DNA of 33,131 nt, from the NCBI GenBank assembly GCA_028282685.1, contig JANQHK010000060.1, forward strand, positions 1-33,131, read 5' to 3'. Below the pieces are notes generated by a model. It saw only the letters and a program-made list of their open reading frames with translations. It searched no databases and was not told the origin of the DNA. Source of the DNA: Phycisphaeraceae bacterium (lineage in GTDB: Bacteria > Planctomycetota > Phycisphaerae > Phycisphaerales > Zrk34). How positions within the stretch are numbered: the stretch's first letter is position 1; each line of letters begins with the position of its first letter. Below, one piece after another: positions 14,094 to 23,655 of the stretch. The translations under genes and the position numbers were made by a program.

Positions 14094-16361
14094 ATGTTTG
14101 ACTGGCTAGGCATTTCGGCGGTGAACCCCTGGCTGCTGATCGGAGCGGCGGGTGTCGCCGCGCCCATCATCATCCACCTGCTGTCCAAGCGTCGATTCAA
14201 GCGGATCGACTGGGCGGCAATGGATTTTCTGCTCGATGCAGACCGCCGCAACCGCCGGCGTATTCGGTTGGAGCATTTGTTGCTGCTTCTGTTGCGCTGC
14301 CTGGCAATCCTTCTGCTGGCGATGTTGGTTTCGCGCCTGTTCATCAAGCCGGGCGGATTGGCCTCGTTCGCATTGCAATCGGTGCGCACCGAACGGCTGG
14401 TGCTGCTCGACGATTCGCCCTCCATGCAGGTGCGCAACGGCGACCGCAGCGTGTTCGATCAGACGATTGAAGCCCTGAGTGATTTTGTCCGCGCCACCGC
14501 CAGCCAACGCCCCAACGACACCTTCTCCCTCATGCTCACCAGTCGACCGGGCCGCTTCGTGGTCAACGGCCGACTGTTCAGCCAGACCGAAGAGATTCTC
14601 CAGGGCATCGCCGCACTCAAGCCGGCGGACCTCTCGGCCAATCCGGATGCGAGTCTGGCGGCCGTGGCCGATGCCATCGAACAGCCGACCGGTGGCGCGG
14701 GCGAAACGCTCAACCGCGTGGTCTACCTGCTCAGCGATCTGCGCAGCACCGATTGGATGGGCGATCCATCCGATCCCGATTCCCAGGCATTGGACGGGCC
14801 GATCGAGCGCCTGTCTGAATTGGTCGAAGGGTTGGTGGTGGTGAATGTGGGGGCATCGCGCGTGGACAACCTCGCCGTGGCGTCGATCGGTTCGCAGGTC
14901 AAGAACGTGGTGGTCGGTGTGCCGACGCGCTTCGATGTCACCGTGGCCAATCACGGGGCCAAGGCCGCGCAGGATGTGGCGGTCACGTTCACCGTGGCCG
15001 GCGCTCCGCCCGCCGAGGCGTTGATTCGCCGGATACCCGCCGGGGAAAGTGGTCAGGCGGGATTCGATTTCACATTCCGCGAGGCCGGCTCAGCGGAAAT
15101 ACTCGTGGAGATCGACAGCGACCGTCTGCCCGTGGACAACCGGCGCCATTTCGCGGCGCGCGTGATGCAGGCCGTGCCCATTCTGGTGGTGGATGGCGAT
15201 CCGGCCGGCGAGTTCGGCCGCAGCGAATCGTTCTTTCTCAGTTATGCGCTGTCGCCGCCGGGTGAGGTGCCCAGCGGTTACGGAGTGCAGACCATCACGG
15301 AAAACCAGTTCATCGCTGCGGACCTGGCGCCCTACCAGGTGATCGTTCTGGCCAACGTGTACCGCATCTCCGCCCAGCAGCGCGATCGTCTGGAACAGTG
15401 GGTCGAGCGGGGGGGCGGCCTGGTTCTGGCGCTGGGCGATCAGGTCGACCGGCAGTCCTACAACTCCCTGCTGCACCGTGAGGGCAAAGGACTGCTGCCG
15501 ATTCGGTTGAACGAAGTGGCCGGCGATCCGGACGAGCGCCAATCGGCGCGCCTGGTGGTCGATCGGGCCAACCATCCGATTCTCAAGGTCTTTGCCGGTG
15601 AATCAAATCCGTTCCTGCAACGAATCCGGTTTTACCAGTGGTGGTCGGGTGAAATGCCGACGGAGCTGGTCGCCTCGGGCGACGGCCGGGTGATTGCCTC
15701 GTTTAACGACACCGCGCGCAGCCCCGCACTGGCGGAACGGCGGTTCGGCGACGGACGCGTGCTGACGATGACGATGCCCGTGGACGGCGACTGGCATTCC
15801 TGGCCTGCCGATCCCAGCTACATCATTACCGTCCTCGAAACGGCGCGCTACCTGGCCGGGTCGACCGCGATGCAGGGCAACCTGACGGTGGGGCAGCCGG
15901 TGCGTCATCCGCTCAATGTGGCGCGGTTTGCAACGGAAGCCGATTTTCTCGCTCCCGGCCAGGAACGACCGACCACGTTACGGGCCCGGGAAGACGGCAC
16001 TCACGGTGAAGCGGCGAACATGGCAACGACCGGCGTCAACGGCCGACCTGTCTTTCAGCATGACCTGGCTTCGTCCCGAGGCATCTACCAACTCATGCTC
16101 CATCGTTACGATGGCGAGCAGGAGCGCGTGCTGTTCGCCGCGAACCTCGATCCCGATGAAAGCGACCTGACTCCGCTCGATCGGGCCGCCGCTGAGAAAA
16201 TCGTGCACGGCGAAAATGTAACGCTGGTCGAAGGCGCCGCGGTTCTGGCCGGCGGCGTGACCGGCGGGCGGGCTGAAATGTGGCGGTGGATGCTGGCGGC
16301 GCTGGTGCTGGTGCTCTGTGCCGATTCCTTCCTGGCCTGGACTTTCGGGAGGAGGCGATGA
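14094..16361 (+). CDS. BatA-type membrane protein with VWA domain
   Basis: The 755-residue protein begins with the BatA N-terminal membrane region: a segment at about 12-30, then the conserved IIIHLLSKRRFKRIDWAAMDFL, then a second segment at about 60-83. A VWA domain follows with MIDAS DDSPS (106-110), DTFSLMLTS and later VVYLLSDLRS. After it come a beta-sandwich-like region (about 250-340) typical of this family and an alpha/beta region (about 350-560) with ILVVDGDPAGEF resembling a class I glutamine-amidotransferase-like fold. A last membrane segment (about 733-750) precedes the basic GRRR end. Most of the protein between the anchors should be periplasmic. It is the likely membrane partner of MoxR and DUF58. 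ATG 14094 has no strong ribosome site, only a purine stretch upstream. The end overlaps the next start in ATGA. Confidence 0.88.
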   Translation: MFDWLGISAVNPWLLIGAAGVAAPIIIHLLSKRRFKRIDWAAMDFLLDADRRNRRRIRLEHLLLLLLRCLAILLLAMLVSRLFIKPGGLASFALQSVRTERLVLLDDSPSMQVRNGDRSVFDQTIEALSDFVRATASQRPNDTFSLMLTSRPGRFVVNGRLFSQTEEILQGIAALKPADLSANPDASLAAVADAIEQPTGGAGETLNRVVYLLSDLRSTDWMGDPSDPDSQALDGPIERLSELVEGLVVVNVGASRVDNLAVASIGSQVKNVVVGVPTRFDVTVANHGAKAAQDVAVTFTVAGAPPAEALIRRIPAGESGQAGFDFTFREAGSAEILVEIDSDRLPVDNRRHFAARVMQAVPILVVDGDPAGEFGRSESFFLSYALSPPGEVPSGYGVQTITENQFIAADLAPYQVIVLANVYRISAQQRDRLEQWVERGGGLVLALGDQVDRQSYNSLLHREGKGLLPIRLNEVAGDPDERQSARLVVDRANHPILKVFAGESNPFLQRIRFYQWWSGEMPTELVASGDGRVIASFNDTARSPALAERRFGDGRVLTMTMPVDGDWHSWPADPSYIITVLETARYLAGSTAMQGNLTVGQPVRHPLNVARFATEADFLAPGQERPTTLRAREDGTHGEAANMATTGVNGRPVFQHDLASSRGIYQLMLHRYDGEQERVLFAANLDPDESDLTPLDRAAAEKIVHGENVTLVEGAAVLAGGVTGGRAEMWRWMLAALVLVLCADSFLAWTFGRRR

Positions 16362-19300
16362 TGCGAGACCGCTGGCTTCTCATCGCGTGGATTGGCGTGC
16401 TTTTGTTGCCGCTGACGCACGCCGGGTCCCAGGTCATCATTCGGGGCGGTAAAAGGCCCGTGATCTTGCCGCAGCGGGAGCAGTCGGAATCCACCGTCGA
16501 AGGGGAAGACGACGAATCGTTCACCGCCCACCGTTTCGATGTCAACGCCGATGCGGAAGTGCTGATGACGCGCGCACGCGATTCCTTCCGGAATGATCAG
16601 GCGCGCGAGGCCTTGTTGATGTGCCAGCGCGTGATGGACAAATACGGCCGGTCGCTCACCACAACGGACGATCGCCTGTACATGCCGGCGTCGCGGGCGG
16701 TCGAGCGTTTGATCCTCGAACAATCCGAAGAGGTATTGAAACTCTACCGTCTGAATGTCGACACGACGGCGCGGGCGCTGCTGGACGAGCCCGTCGATCG
16801 CAGTCGCAATCCGGCGCAGTTGCAGCAGATCAACGAACGGTACTTCCTTTCTTCCCTGGGCGATGAGGCGGTGTATCGTCTGGGATGTCTGCGACTGGAT
16901 CAGGGTCGATACCGCGCTGCCGCCAAGCTGTTCCGGCGCGTGCTGGAACATCCGGATTTGTCGCCGCGCGCCCCCGCGGGGGCATCGGCCGTGGACCGTC
17001 GGGAGTTGCAATGGCGACTGGCCTTGTGCGTGGCGCGCGTGGGCAATATGGACGAAGCCGCAAGCCGGCTCGCCGAACTGCGACGCCGCGCTGCTACGGA
17101 CGGCCGCGGACCGCTGATCTCCGGGTTGCTTGAGCAGCGTCGTCGGCGACTGGTCGTCGATGCCGAGCCCGACCGCTGGCCTCATTCGCAGGCCGCGATT
17201 CAGGGCGTGGGTGTGATGGCCGGATTGGGTGAGAGCGGCCACAAGCAATCCGGCGAAGGTTGGGCGGTGCTGTGGGATCGGAAGTACTCGATGCGACTTC
17301 CCAATTACACGCAACCGACTCGAACCTCCCACTCCCAGAACATCAGCCGCCACCAGTTGATTCAATGGTGGCAATCCTCGGGATGGATTCCCGCTGTGCG
17401 GTTGATCTTTCATGGCGATCGGCTGTGGCTGCGCAGCCACGATGGCTTGCTTTGCCTGGACACCGCCACGGGTCGAACGGCCTGGCCCCAGCCCTACCGC
17501 CAACCCGGCGATGCGGTCAACGCGACCCTGCGTTTCTCGTATTACAGTTCGGGCATGAGAACCCTGCCCCTGCATCCCCAGGCGGTGTTCGCCTTCGCCG
17601 ACAGTGCGGTGCGATCGTTGAGCTGGATCGACGGGACGGTCTATTGCATCGAGGGCACACCGATGGTCCAGACCCCCGATGCCATGACCCGAAGCAGTTC
17701 GGACCGGTTGACCAATTACGGCCTGAGCCAGGCGTTGGCGGCGCTCGATGCCGAGACCGGCAAATTCAAATGGCGCACCTACCTGGGCACCGATACGAAG
17801 CACACCGGCCAACGCATCGGCGCTCGCGTTCTCAATGCCCCGGTGCGCGTGGCCGATCGATTGTTTGTCACGTTTTCGGAGCAGGGCCAACTGTTCGCCG
17901 CCTTGCTCGATCCTCAAACGGGCAAGCCCGTTGTCGATCCGATCTACCTGATTCGTCTTCCCACCGGGGACGCGAGCTGGTCGCCGCTGGGTGTGTTGGC
18001 GTGGGACGATCGGGTTTACCTGACGGACGGGCGGGGTGTGGTATTGTCGATCGACGTGGGCGCAGGCCGCGTCGAATGGGCCAGAATGTGGCCTCGGGAT
18101 TCCAGTTCCGCGAGACCGCAGATGACTCGGCAGCGCGGCCGATTCATCGTGCCGGGCGGTATGCAGGCGCTGGCCGAAGACTTGTCCCACATCGTCATGT
18201 TCCAGTTCGACGGCTACCTGGTGGTTTCCGATGCGCAGAACCATTCGATTTACCAGGTCGATATTTCCTCGGGGCGCTTGCGTCGCCGAACCGGCAACGA
18301 CAAGCCGTTGCGGATCGAAACCGAAGCGTTTCGCTATGCGCTCGGCGTTCACCAGGGAAAACTGATTCTGGCGGACAAGAAACGACTGACCGCCTACGAT
18401 CTCCGCGACGGCAACATCGCGTGGCGCGCCAATGTGACTCATGCCACCGGTCGCGCTGCCCTGACTGAAAATGCGATCTACGTTCCGGCCGACGATCACA
18501 TCTTGCGCATCGATCCGCACAACGGTCTGCGCCAGTCGCGCAATCCTCTGCTGGTTCCACTCGACCAGCCGCTGGGTAACCTGTACAGCGACGGCCGACG
18601 CCTGTTTTCCGCGGGTATGGATCGCGTGATTGCGCTGGTCGATACCGACGTCTACGAGCAGGCGTTGACGGCGCGCTTTATGGACGGCGACGACTCCGCC
18701 CTGCTCGAGCGCGCCGTCCTGCGCCGCCAGCAGGGCCGCCTCGACGATGCCATGGCCGACCTGCGCCTGGCGCAGCGGCGCATCGATGATGACGACGCCG
18801 AGCGCGTGAAGCGGGAAATGGTGGAGTTGTTAATGTCTGGACTGGATCGGCTTTCCCTTGACGATGCCCTGGCGCGACTCGATGAAGCGGAACAAATCGC
18901 TCCTTCAACGGACTTGCGCATGCGCGTGCTCATGGCCGGCGCCAGACGCTTGATTGATGCCGATCGGCGACAGCAGGCCGCCGTCCTCTGCCTGAAAATC
19001 ATCCAGTTGGGCGGCTCGACGATGATCGACACCGACGATTCGCAGGGCCACTGGTCTGTCCGGGCCGACCAATGGGCGGCGGATCGCCTGCGCTGGCTCG
19101 GCAACGGCGTCGCCCCGGTCACCATCGATGGGTCTGCGCTGGACGTGCGCCAGGGACTCGATCGGGCGCTACGGGAAGAAGACCCCCAACGCCTGTACGA
19201 TCTGGCGCTGTTGCTCAGCGGCTCTCCCATGGGCAGCGAAGCGATGCAGGCCCTGTCCGGTTTGGTTCAGTCCGGTGCGTTGAATATCAAAGGCGCCCGT

Positions 19301-20926
19301 GATCGTTTCGAGTGGGCTGAGGCACTGTTACTGGAATTGACACGCGATAACCGATCCCGTGTTGCCGACGAAGCATTGGCCGAACTGGCCGACCTCTACC
19401 ACCGCGTCGGCTGGCACACACGAGCTTCGCAATGCTGGCGGCAGCTTTTGGCATTGACTGACGAACGGATGCTGGAGCGCGACGGCCTGCCTCTGCCCGC
19501 ACGGGAACTCGCCCGGCAGCGCCTCGAAGAGACGGGCCTGCTCGAAGCCCCCGTGACGCACGCATTGCGGCCTCCGCTGAAGCGATGGTGGAAAATGTCC
19601 AGCGCGGGGAATCAGCCCCTGCTCATGCCCGGCTGGACATTCGGGGAAGATCCCTTTTTCGACAACCATCTGCTGACCTATTCCGCCGGTTTCAATCGGT
19701 TGGAACTGCATCGGCTGGCGCGCAAGCGGCAGCGCGTGTGGTCGCTGGGCCTGCCCGATACCTTGCGCCTTTATCCGCGCCGCTCCAGCTCCTTCCAGAT
19801 GCTGTCCGGCGGGACGGACGGCCACATGCTGGTGATCCGTCGCGGCTCGTGGTTGCTGGGCGTGGGCGCAATCAGCGGACAACTGCGCTGGCAATCGCAG
19901 GTCGATCGCCTGGCCGACGAGCGGGTGCCCACCCCGCCCGACCTGGCCCAGCGGCTGAATTATCCCTTTGCCGTGGGGCATGGCATCGTTGCCGAGACCG
20001 TGGACGATGAGGATGGGCTCAGCGATCTGCTGCGCGTGGCCGAATCGCTGACCGGGCGGGAGCTGTGGCGCCGCGCGTTGCCCGACGGGTTGGTTCAGCA
20101 TCTGCACATCGCCAGTCGTTTCGTTGTGGCATTTCACAACAACGCGACGCATGTCTCCCTGTTCGACCGTCGCTCGGGTCGGCGACTGGGCGGCTATTCC
20201 CTCGAACAGTCGATGTTGAACAACCAGGCGTTGCTCACCGACGAATACATGGTCTACCACGTCGGTGGGAATCTGGTTTGCCGTCGGTTGCAGACCGGCC
20301 AAATTCTCTGGACGATCGCGGGCAGCGGCATACGACGGTTGCAGGCGCTGGGCGATCGACACATCGCCGTGGTCTGGTCGTCGAACATGCAGTTCGAGCG
20401 GATCGATCCCGAAACCGGAATCAAAGATAACTGGAAGGCCTTTCCCGATATGGTCGGAAAATTCGTTTACGACGTTGCGGTCAGCCCCGACGATCGGCAC
20501 ATCTATACCTTCGGACGTTTTCTGGACAGCACCTGGGCACTGGTGCGCACGAACGCTTACAACGGCAAGCGCGATCTGAGCATCCCGACCGGACGTTACG
20601 CCAACTACCGAATCGCCCTGCGCGATCTGGCTCGATGCGGACCGGTGCTGCCTCTGGTTCTTCGGGAAAACGATTCCAGCAATTACCGCCTGCGCTTCTA
20701 CGATCGGGACCGCGGCGGTGCACCTCTCAAAGACATCACGCTGCCATTCCAGGACGACGGCAGCGATACCATTGCCGCCCTGAGCAGTCCACCGCTGATC
20801 CGCAACGGCAAAATACTCATCCACGCCGGCAACGAATTGCATCTGTTCGGCCCCGCCGAGGAACCTCAACCCGAACCGTCCATTGAAAAACCGTCAACCC
20901 CACCGCAGAGGACCGACGCCCCGTGA
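16358..20926 (+). CDS. Giant secreted protein with two PQQ-like beta-propellers and TPR-like helices
   Basis: The 1522-residue protein starts at ATG 16358 (second ATG 16361), behind a strong GGAGGAGG and overlapping the previous stop by 4 bp. A signal peptide covers about residues 1-24. Regions in order: helical, TPR-like (about 40-270); first propeller (about 340-760) with blades ending in the tryptophan-docking pattern LDTATGRTAW, LDAETGKFKW, YDLRDGNIAW; helical, TPR-like (about 770-1075); second propeller (about 1090-1500) with SLTGRELW and RLQTGQILW. The tail is proline-rich. Such PQQ/BamB-like propellers may bind PQQ in dehydrogenases or serve only for protein contacts. No dehydrogenase active-site residues or cysteine pair were recognised, so a scaffold role is favoured. 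GTGA couples it to the next gene. Confidence 0.85.
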   Translation: MMRDRWLLIAWIGVLLLPLTHAGSQVIIRGGKRPVILPQREQSESTVEGEDDESFTAHRFDVNADAEVLMTRARDSFRNDQAREALLMCQRVMDKYGRSLTTTDDRLYMPASRAVERLILEQSEEVLKLYRLNVDTTARALLDEPVDRSRNPAQLQQINERYFLSSLGDEAVYRLGCLRLDQGRYRAAAKLFRRVLEHPDLSPRAPAGASAVDRRELQWRLALCVARVGNMDEAASRLAELRRRAATDGRGPLISGLLEQRRRRLVVDAEPDRWPHSQAAIQGVGVMAGLGESGHKQSGEGWAVLWDRKYSMRLPNYTQPTRTSHSQNISRHQLIQWWQSSGWIPAVRLIFHGDRLWLRSHDGLLCLDTATGRTAWPQPYRQPGDAVNATLRFSYYSSGMRTLPLHPQAVFAFADSAVRSLSWIDGTVYCIEGTPMVQTPDAMTRSSSDRLTNYGLSQALAALDAETGKFKWRTYLGTDTKHTGQRIGARVLNAPVRVADRLFVTFSEQGQLFAALLDPQTGKPVVDPIYLIRLPTGDASWSPLGVLAWDDRVYLTDGRGVVLSIDVGAGRVEWARMWPRDSSSARPQMTRQRGRFIVPGGMQALAEDLSHIVMFQFDGYLVVSDAQNHSIYQVDISSGRLRRRTGNDKPLRIETEAFRYALGVHQGKLILADKKRLTAYDLRDGNIAWRANVTHATGRAALTENAIYVPADDHILRIDPHNGLRQSRNPLLVPLDQPLGNLYSDGRRLFSAGMDRVIALVDTDVYEQALTARFMDGDDSALLERAVLRRQQGRLDDAMADLRLAQRRIDDDDAERVKREMVELLMSGLDRLSLDDALARLDEAEQIAPSTDLRMRVLMAGARRLIDADRRQQAAVLCLKIIQLGGSTMIDTDDSQGHWSVRADQWAADRLRWLGNGVAPVTIDGSALDVRQGLDRALREEDPQRLYDLALLLSGSPMGSEAMQALSGLVQSGALNIKGARDRFEWAEALLLELTRDNRSRVADEALAELADLYHRVGWHTRASQCWRQLLALTDERMLERDGLPLPARELARQRLEETGLLEAPVTHALRPPLKRWWKMSSAGNQPLLMPGWTFGEDPFFDNHLLTYSAGFNRLELHRLARKRQRVWSLGLPDTLRLYPRRSSSFQMLSGGTDGHMLVIRRGSWLLGVGAISGQLRWQSQVDRLADERVPTPPDLAQRLNYPFAVGHGIVAETVDDEDGLSDLLRVAESLTGRELWRRALPDGLVQHLHIASRFVVAFHNNATHVSLFDRRSGRRLGGYSLEQSMLNNQALLTDEYMVYHVGGNLVCRRLQTGQILWTIAGSGIRRLQALGDRHIAVVWSSNMQFERIDPETGIKDNWKAFPDMVGKFVYDVAVSPDDRHIYTFGRFLDSTWALVRTNAYNGKRDLSIPTGRYANYRIALRDLARCGPVLPLVLRENDSSNYRLRFYDRDRGGAPLKDITLPFQDDGSDTIAALSSPPLIRNGKILIHAGNELHLFGPAEEPQPEPSIEKPSTPPQRTDAP

Positions 20927-23634
20927 GTGACTTCTGGCTGAAACTGCTGGGTTACGAGGTGGCCGATCTTCCGGAGTCGGCGACGACGGAGTTTGTGCTG
21001 ACCTATGCGCCGCAGTCCTGGCGTGTGTTTGTCCTGATCGCGCTGGTGGTCATGCTGGTCTGGGGCATCATTCATCTCTATCGCCGCGAGAACGACACCT
21101 GCCCGCGCTGGGTCCGCCATGCCCTGGCCGGAAATCGCGGGCTGGTGCTGATCCTGTTGATCTTCGTTTTGTTGGGGCCGTCGCTGGTGGTTTACACGCA
21201 ACGCATGATTGAGCCGTACGTCGTGGTGTTGATCGATCGGTCGCTGTCGATGTCGCTGGTCGACCGTAACGAAGAGGCGAGCGCCCCCGATCTCCCCGCG
21301 CCCCGCAATGACAAAAACAGCCGCCTTGCCGAAGCGCAAGTGCTTTTGGAACAGAACGATCACCGGACGCTCAATCAATTGCGCCGCTACAACCACCTCA
21401 AGGTGATCGGGTTCGACGGGGGAACCGAGGATCTCAATACCTTCGCCCTGCAACGTCCGCGGGAAGACGAGGAACAAATCCGCGCCGCGCGCGCCGCCCG
21501 TTCCCTGCCGTTTGACCTGGTCTGGTGGCTGGGAGCGCCGTGTCTGGGATTGTGCGTGTTGGCGGTATGGTTGCTGGGAGATCGTCCGCTCACCGCCGGA
21601 GGCGCCGTGGCCGGTATCGTGGGTTTGTGCCTCGTGATGGGATTCGTCATCGTCCACCTGACGGCGCCGGATGCGCAGGCCGATCGCGCCCCGCCCGGCG
21701 AAACCTCCCCCGAAGTGCTGGAAGCGCAACGGCCGATTTCGCTATCGCCGTTGACGCAGGCGGGTTCGACCGTATTGACGACCGATCTGGCCGGCGCGAT
21801 CCGTGAAGCGCTGCAAATTCAATCGCGCAATCCGCTGGCGGGCATTGTCATGCTCACCGACGGGCAGGCCACGGCGGGCGACGATCCTCTCGCCGCCGCG
21901 GAGCAGGCCGGTCAGCTCGGCGTCCCGATCTTTCCCGTGGGCATCGGCGATCCCTCCGAGCCGCGCAATCTGCGCGTCGCCGAGTTGTGGACGCCCGAAA
22001 GCGTCTTCACCGACAACCCCCTGCAAATCCAGGCGCGATTGCACGTCACCGGGTGCGAAGGCCAAACCGTTCGGCTGGAGCTGGTCGAACGAACGGTCCG
22101 CGATGACGGTTCGGCCGGACCGGAAACCGTCATTGCTTCGCGCGATGTCACTGTCCCGGCAAACCGGACCACGATCGAAGGGGAATCGGCCGCGTTCCAG
22201 CATGCCCCCCGGGAGGCGGGCAATTACTTGTATACCGTGCGCCTGGCCGAACTGCCCAACGAGCTGGTCACCGCCGACAACGCCCGCTCCAACCGCGTGC
22301 AGGTGCTCTCCGACATGGCGCGCGTTCTGTTGATCTCCGGCGGGCCGACCTGGGAATACCGCAACCTCGCCCGACTGCTCGTCCGCGACAAAACCACCAA
22401 CGTCTCCTGTTGGTTGCAGTCGATGGACGAAGACATGCGCCAGGAAGGCAACACCGTCATAGCCGAGCTGCCCCGTGAACCCAGCGAGCTGTACAAGTAC
22501 GACCTGATCATCATGCTGGATCCCGATCCGCGCGACTTTGACCAGAATTGGATGACCAACCTTGAGCGTTTCCTGGATGAGCACGCGGGGGGCCTTCTGT
22601 ACATGGCCGGCCCCAAACATACCGCCCGCTACATGACCCACTTCAGTACGCGCGGCATCGCCGACCTGCTGCCGATTCGTCTGGGACAACTCAGTGCCGT
22701 CGATGTCGAATCGCTGGAAACCACGCACACCCATCCCTGGCCGCTCCGATTGACGGGGCTCGGCCAGGACCACCCGATCCTGCGTCTGGCCGATGAGCCG
22801 CAGGCCAACCCGTCGCTCTGGCAATCCATGCCCGGCGTGTACTGGTCGTTCCCGACGCGCGGCGCCAAGCCGGCCTCGAAAGTCATCATCGAACATTCCG
22901 ATCCGCGCCTGCGACGCAGCGAAGGCGCCCGGCCGTTGATGGTGAGCGGACAATTCGGCCCGGGTCGCACGCTCTACATCGGCTTCTCGGGAACGTGGCG
23001 CTGGCGACGGGTCGGTGAAATCTATTTCGATCGTTTCTGGATCAAGTCCGTGCGCTACCTGATCGAAGGTCGCCTGCTGGGCGGACGCAAGCGCGGACGC
23101 ATCGAAACCAATCGCGATGTGTATGATGTGGGCGAACGCATCGTCATCCGCGCCCGGCTTTACGATGCGCAATTCAAACCGCTGATCGAGCCGCAGATCG
23201 AAGCCGTGGTGCGCGAGCCCGGCGGGGCCACACGCCCGTTGACGCTCAAACCCGTGCCCAATCGCCACGGCTACTACCGGGGCGCTTACGGGGCGGGGGG
23301 GGCCGGGAGCCATGAAATCGCCCTGACGCTCGCGGGCAGCGGCGAAAAACCCGTCCGCGTGGCTCGGCAGGTCACCGTCCAGGTTCCCCAGGCCGAATAC
23401 GCCGACCCCCGACTCGATCTGGCGGCACTCACCGGCCTGGCGCAGGCCAGCCAGGGTCGTGTGCTTCGGCCCGACCAGTTCAACCAATTGCCCCAGTTCA
23501 TCGCCGACAAAACCGAAATCCTCATCGAGCCGGACAAGCCCGCCGGTTTGTGGGATACCGATCGACTGCTAATACTCCTGTTGATGTTGCTCACCCTCGA
23601 ATGGGGCGTGCGCAAGCGCTACAAGCTGATGTAA
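20923..23634 (+). CDS. VWA-domain membrane protein with internal membrane hairpin
   Basis: The 903-residue protein starts with GTG overlapping the previous stop (GTGA). Two membrane segments (about 34-51 and 72-91) precede a VWA domain whose MIDAS is DRSLS (105-109). The domain is interrupted by two extra hydrophobic helices (about 198-219 and 224-246) before it resumes with TTDLAGAIREAL and IVMLTDGQAT (TDGQ 312-315). Beyond it lie beta-sandwich regions and a class I amidotransferase-like segment, RVLLISGGPTWEYRNLARLL (467-486). The latter lacks a recognisable catalytic Cys, so it is probably non-enzymatic. A final hydrophobic segment ends in RKRYKLM. The overall plan resembles the BatA-type gene at 14094 and the two may form a hetero-complex. 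The even number of inserted helices would keep both VWA halves on the same side of the membrane. Confidence 0.85.
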   Translation: MSDFWLKLLGYEVADLPESATTEFVLTYAPQSWRVFVLIALVVMLVWGIIHLYRRENDTCPRWVRHALAGNRGLVLILLIFVLLGPSLVVYTQRMIEPYVVVLIDRSLSMSLVDRNEEASAPDLPAPRNDKNSRLAEAQVLLEQNDHRTLNQLRRYNHLKVIGFDGGTEDLNTFALQRPREDEEQIRAARAARSLPFDLVWWLGAPCLGLCVLAVWLLGDRPLTAGGAVAGIVGLCLVMGFVIVHLTAPDAQADRAPPGETSPEVLEAQRPISLSPLTQAGSTVLTTDLAGAIREALQIQSRNPLAGIVMLTDGQATAGDDPLAAAEQAGQLGVPIFPVGIGDPSEPRNLRVAELWTPESVFTDNPLQIQARLHVTGCEGQTVRLELVERTVRDDGSAGPETVIASRDVTVPANRTTIEGESAAFQHAPREAGNYLYTVRLAELPNELVTADNARSNRVQVLSDMARVLLISGGPTWEYRNLARLLVRDKTTNVSCWLQSMDEDMRQEGNTVIAELPREPSELYKYDLIIMLDPDPRDFDQNWMTNLERFLDEHAGGLLYMAGPKHTARYMTHFSTRGIADLLPIRLGQLSAVDVESLETTHTHPWPLRLTGLGQDHPILRLADEPQANPSLWQSMPGVYWSFPTRGAKPASKVIIEHSDPRLRRSEGARPLMVSGQFGPGRTLYIGFSGTWRWRRVGEIYFDRFWIKSVRYLIEGRLLGGRKRGRIETNRDVYDVGERIVIRARLYDAQFKPLIEPQIEAVVREPGGATRPLTLKPVPNRHGYYRGAYGAGGAGSHEIALTLAGSGEKPVRVARQVTVQVPQAEYADPRLDLAALTGLAQASQGRVLRPDQFNQLPQFIADKTEILIEPDKPAGLWDTDRLLILLLMLLTLEWGVRKRYKLM

Positions 23635-23655
23635 ACGTTTAACGAAAATGAACCG

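Noticed and set aside
16106-18520. Open frame of about 800 codons on the minus strand opposite the propeller gene
   Set aside because: No recognisable motif; opposite frames of several neighbouring genes show similar long openings, so length alone is no evidence.
14094-23634. Active glutamine amidotransferase domains in the two VWA membrane proteins
   Set aside because: The alpha/beta segments resemble the fold, but a catalytic Cys in a nucleophile-elbow context was not seen in either.
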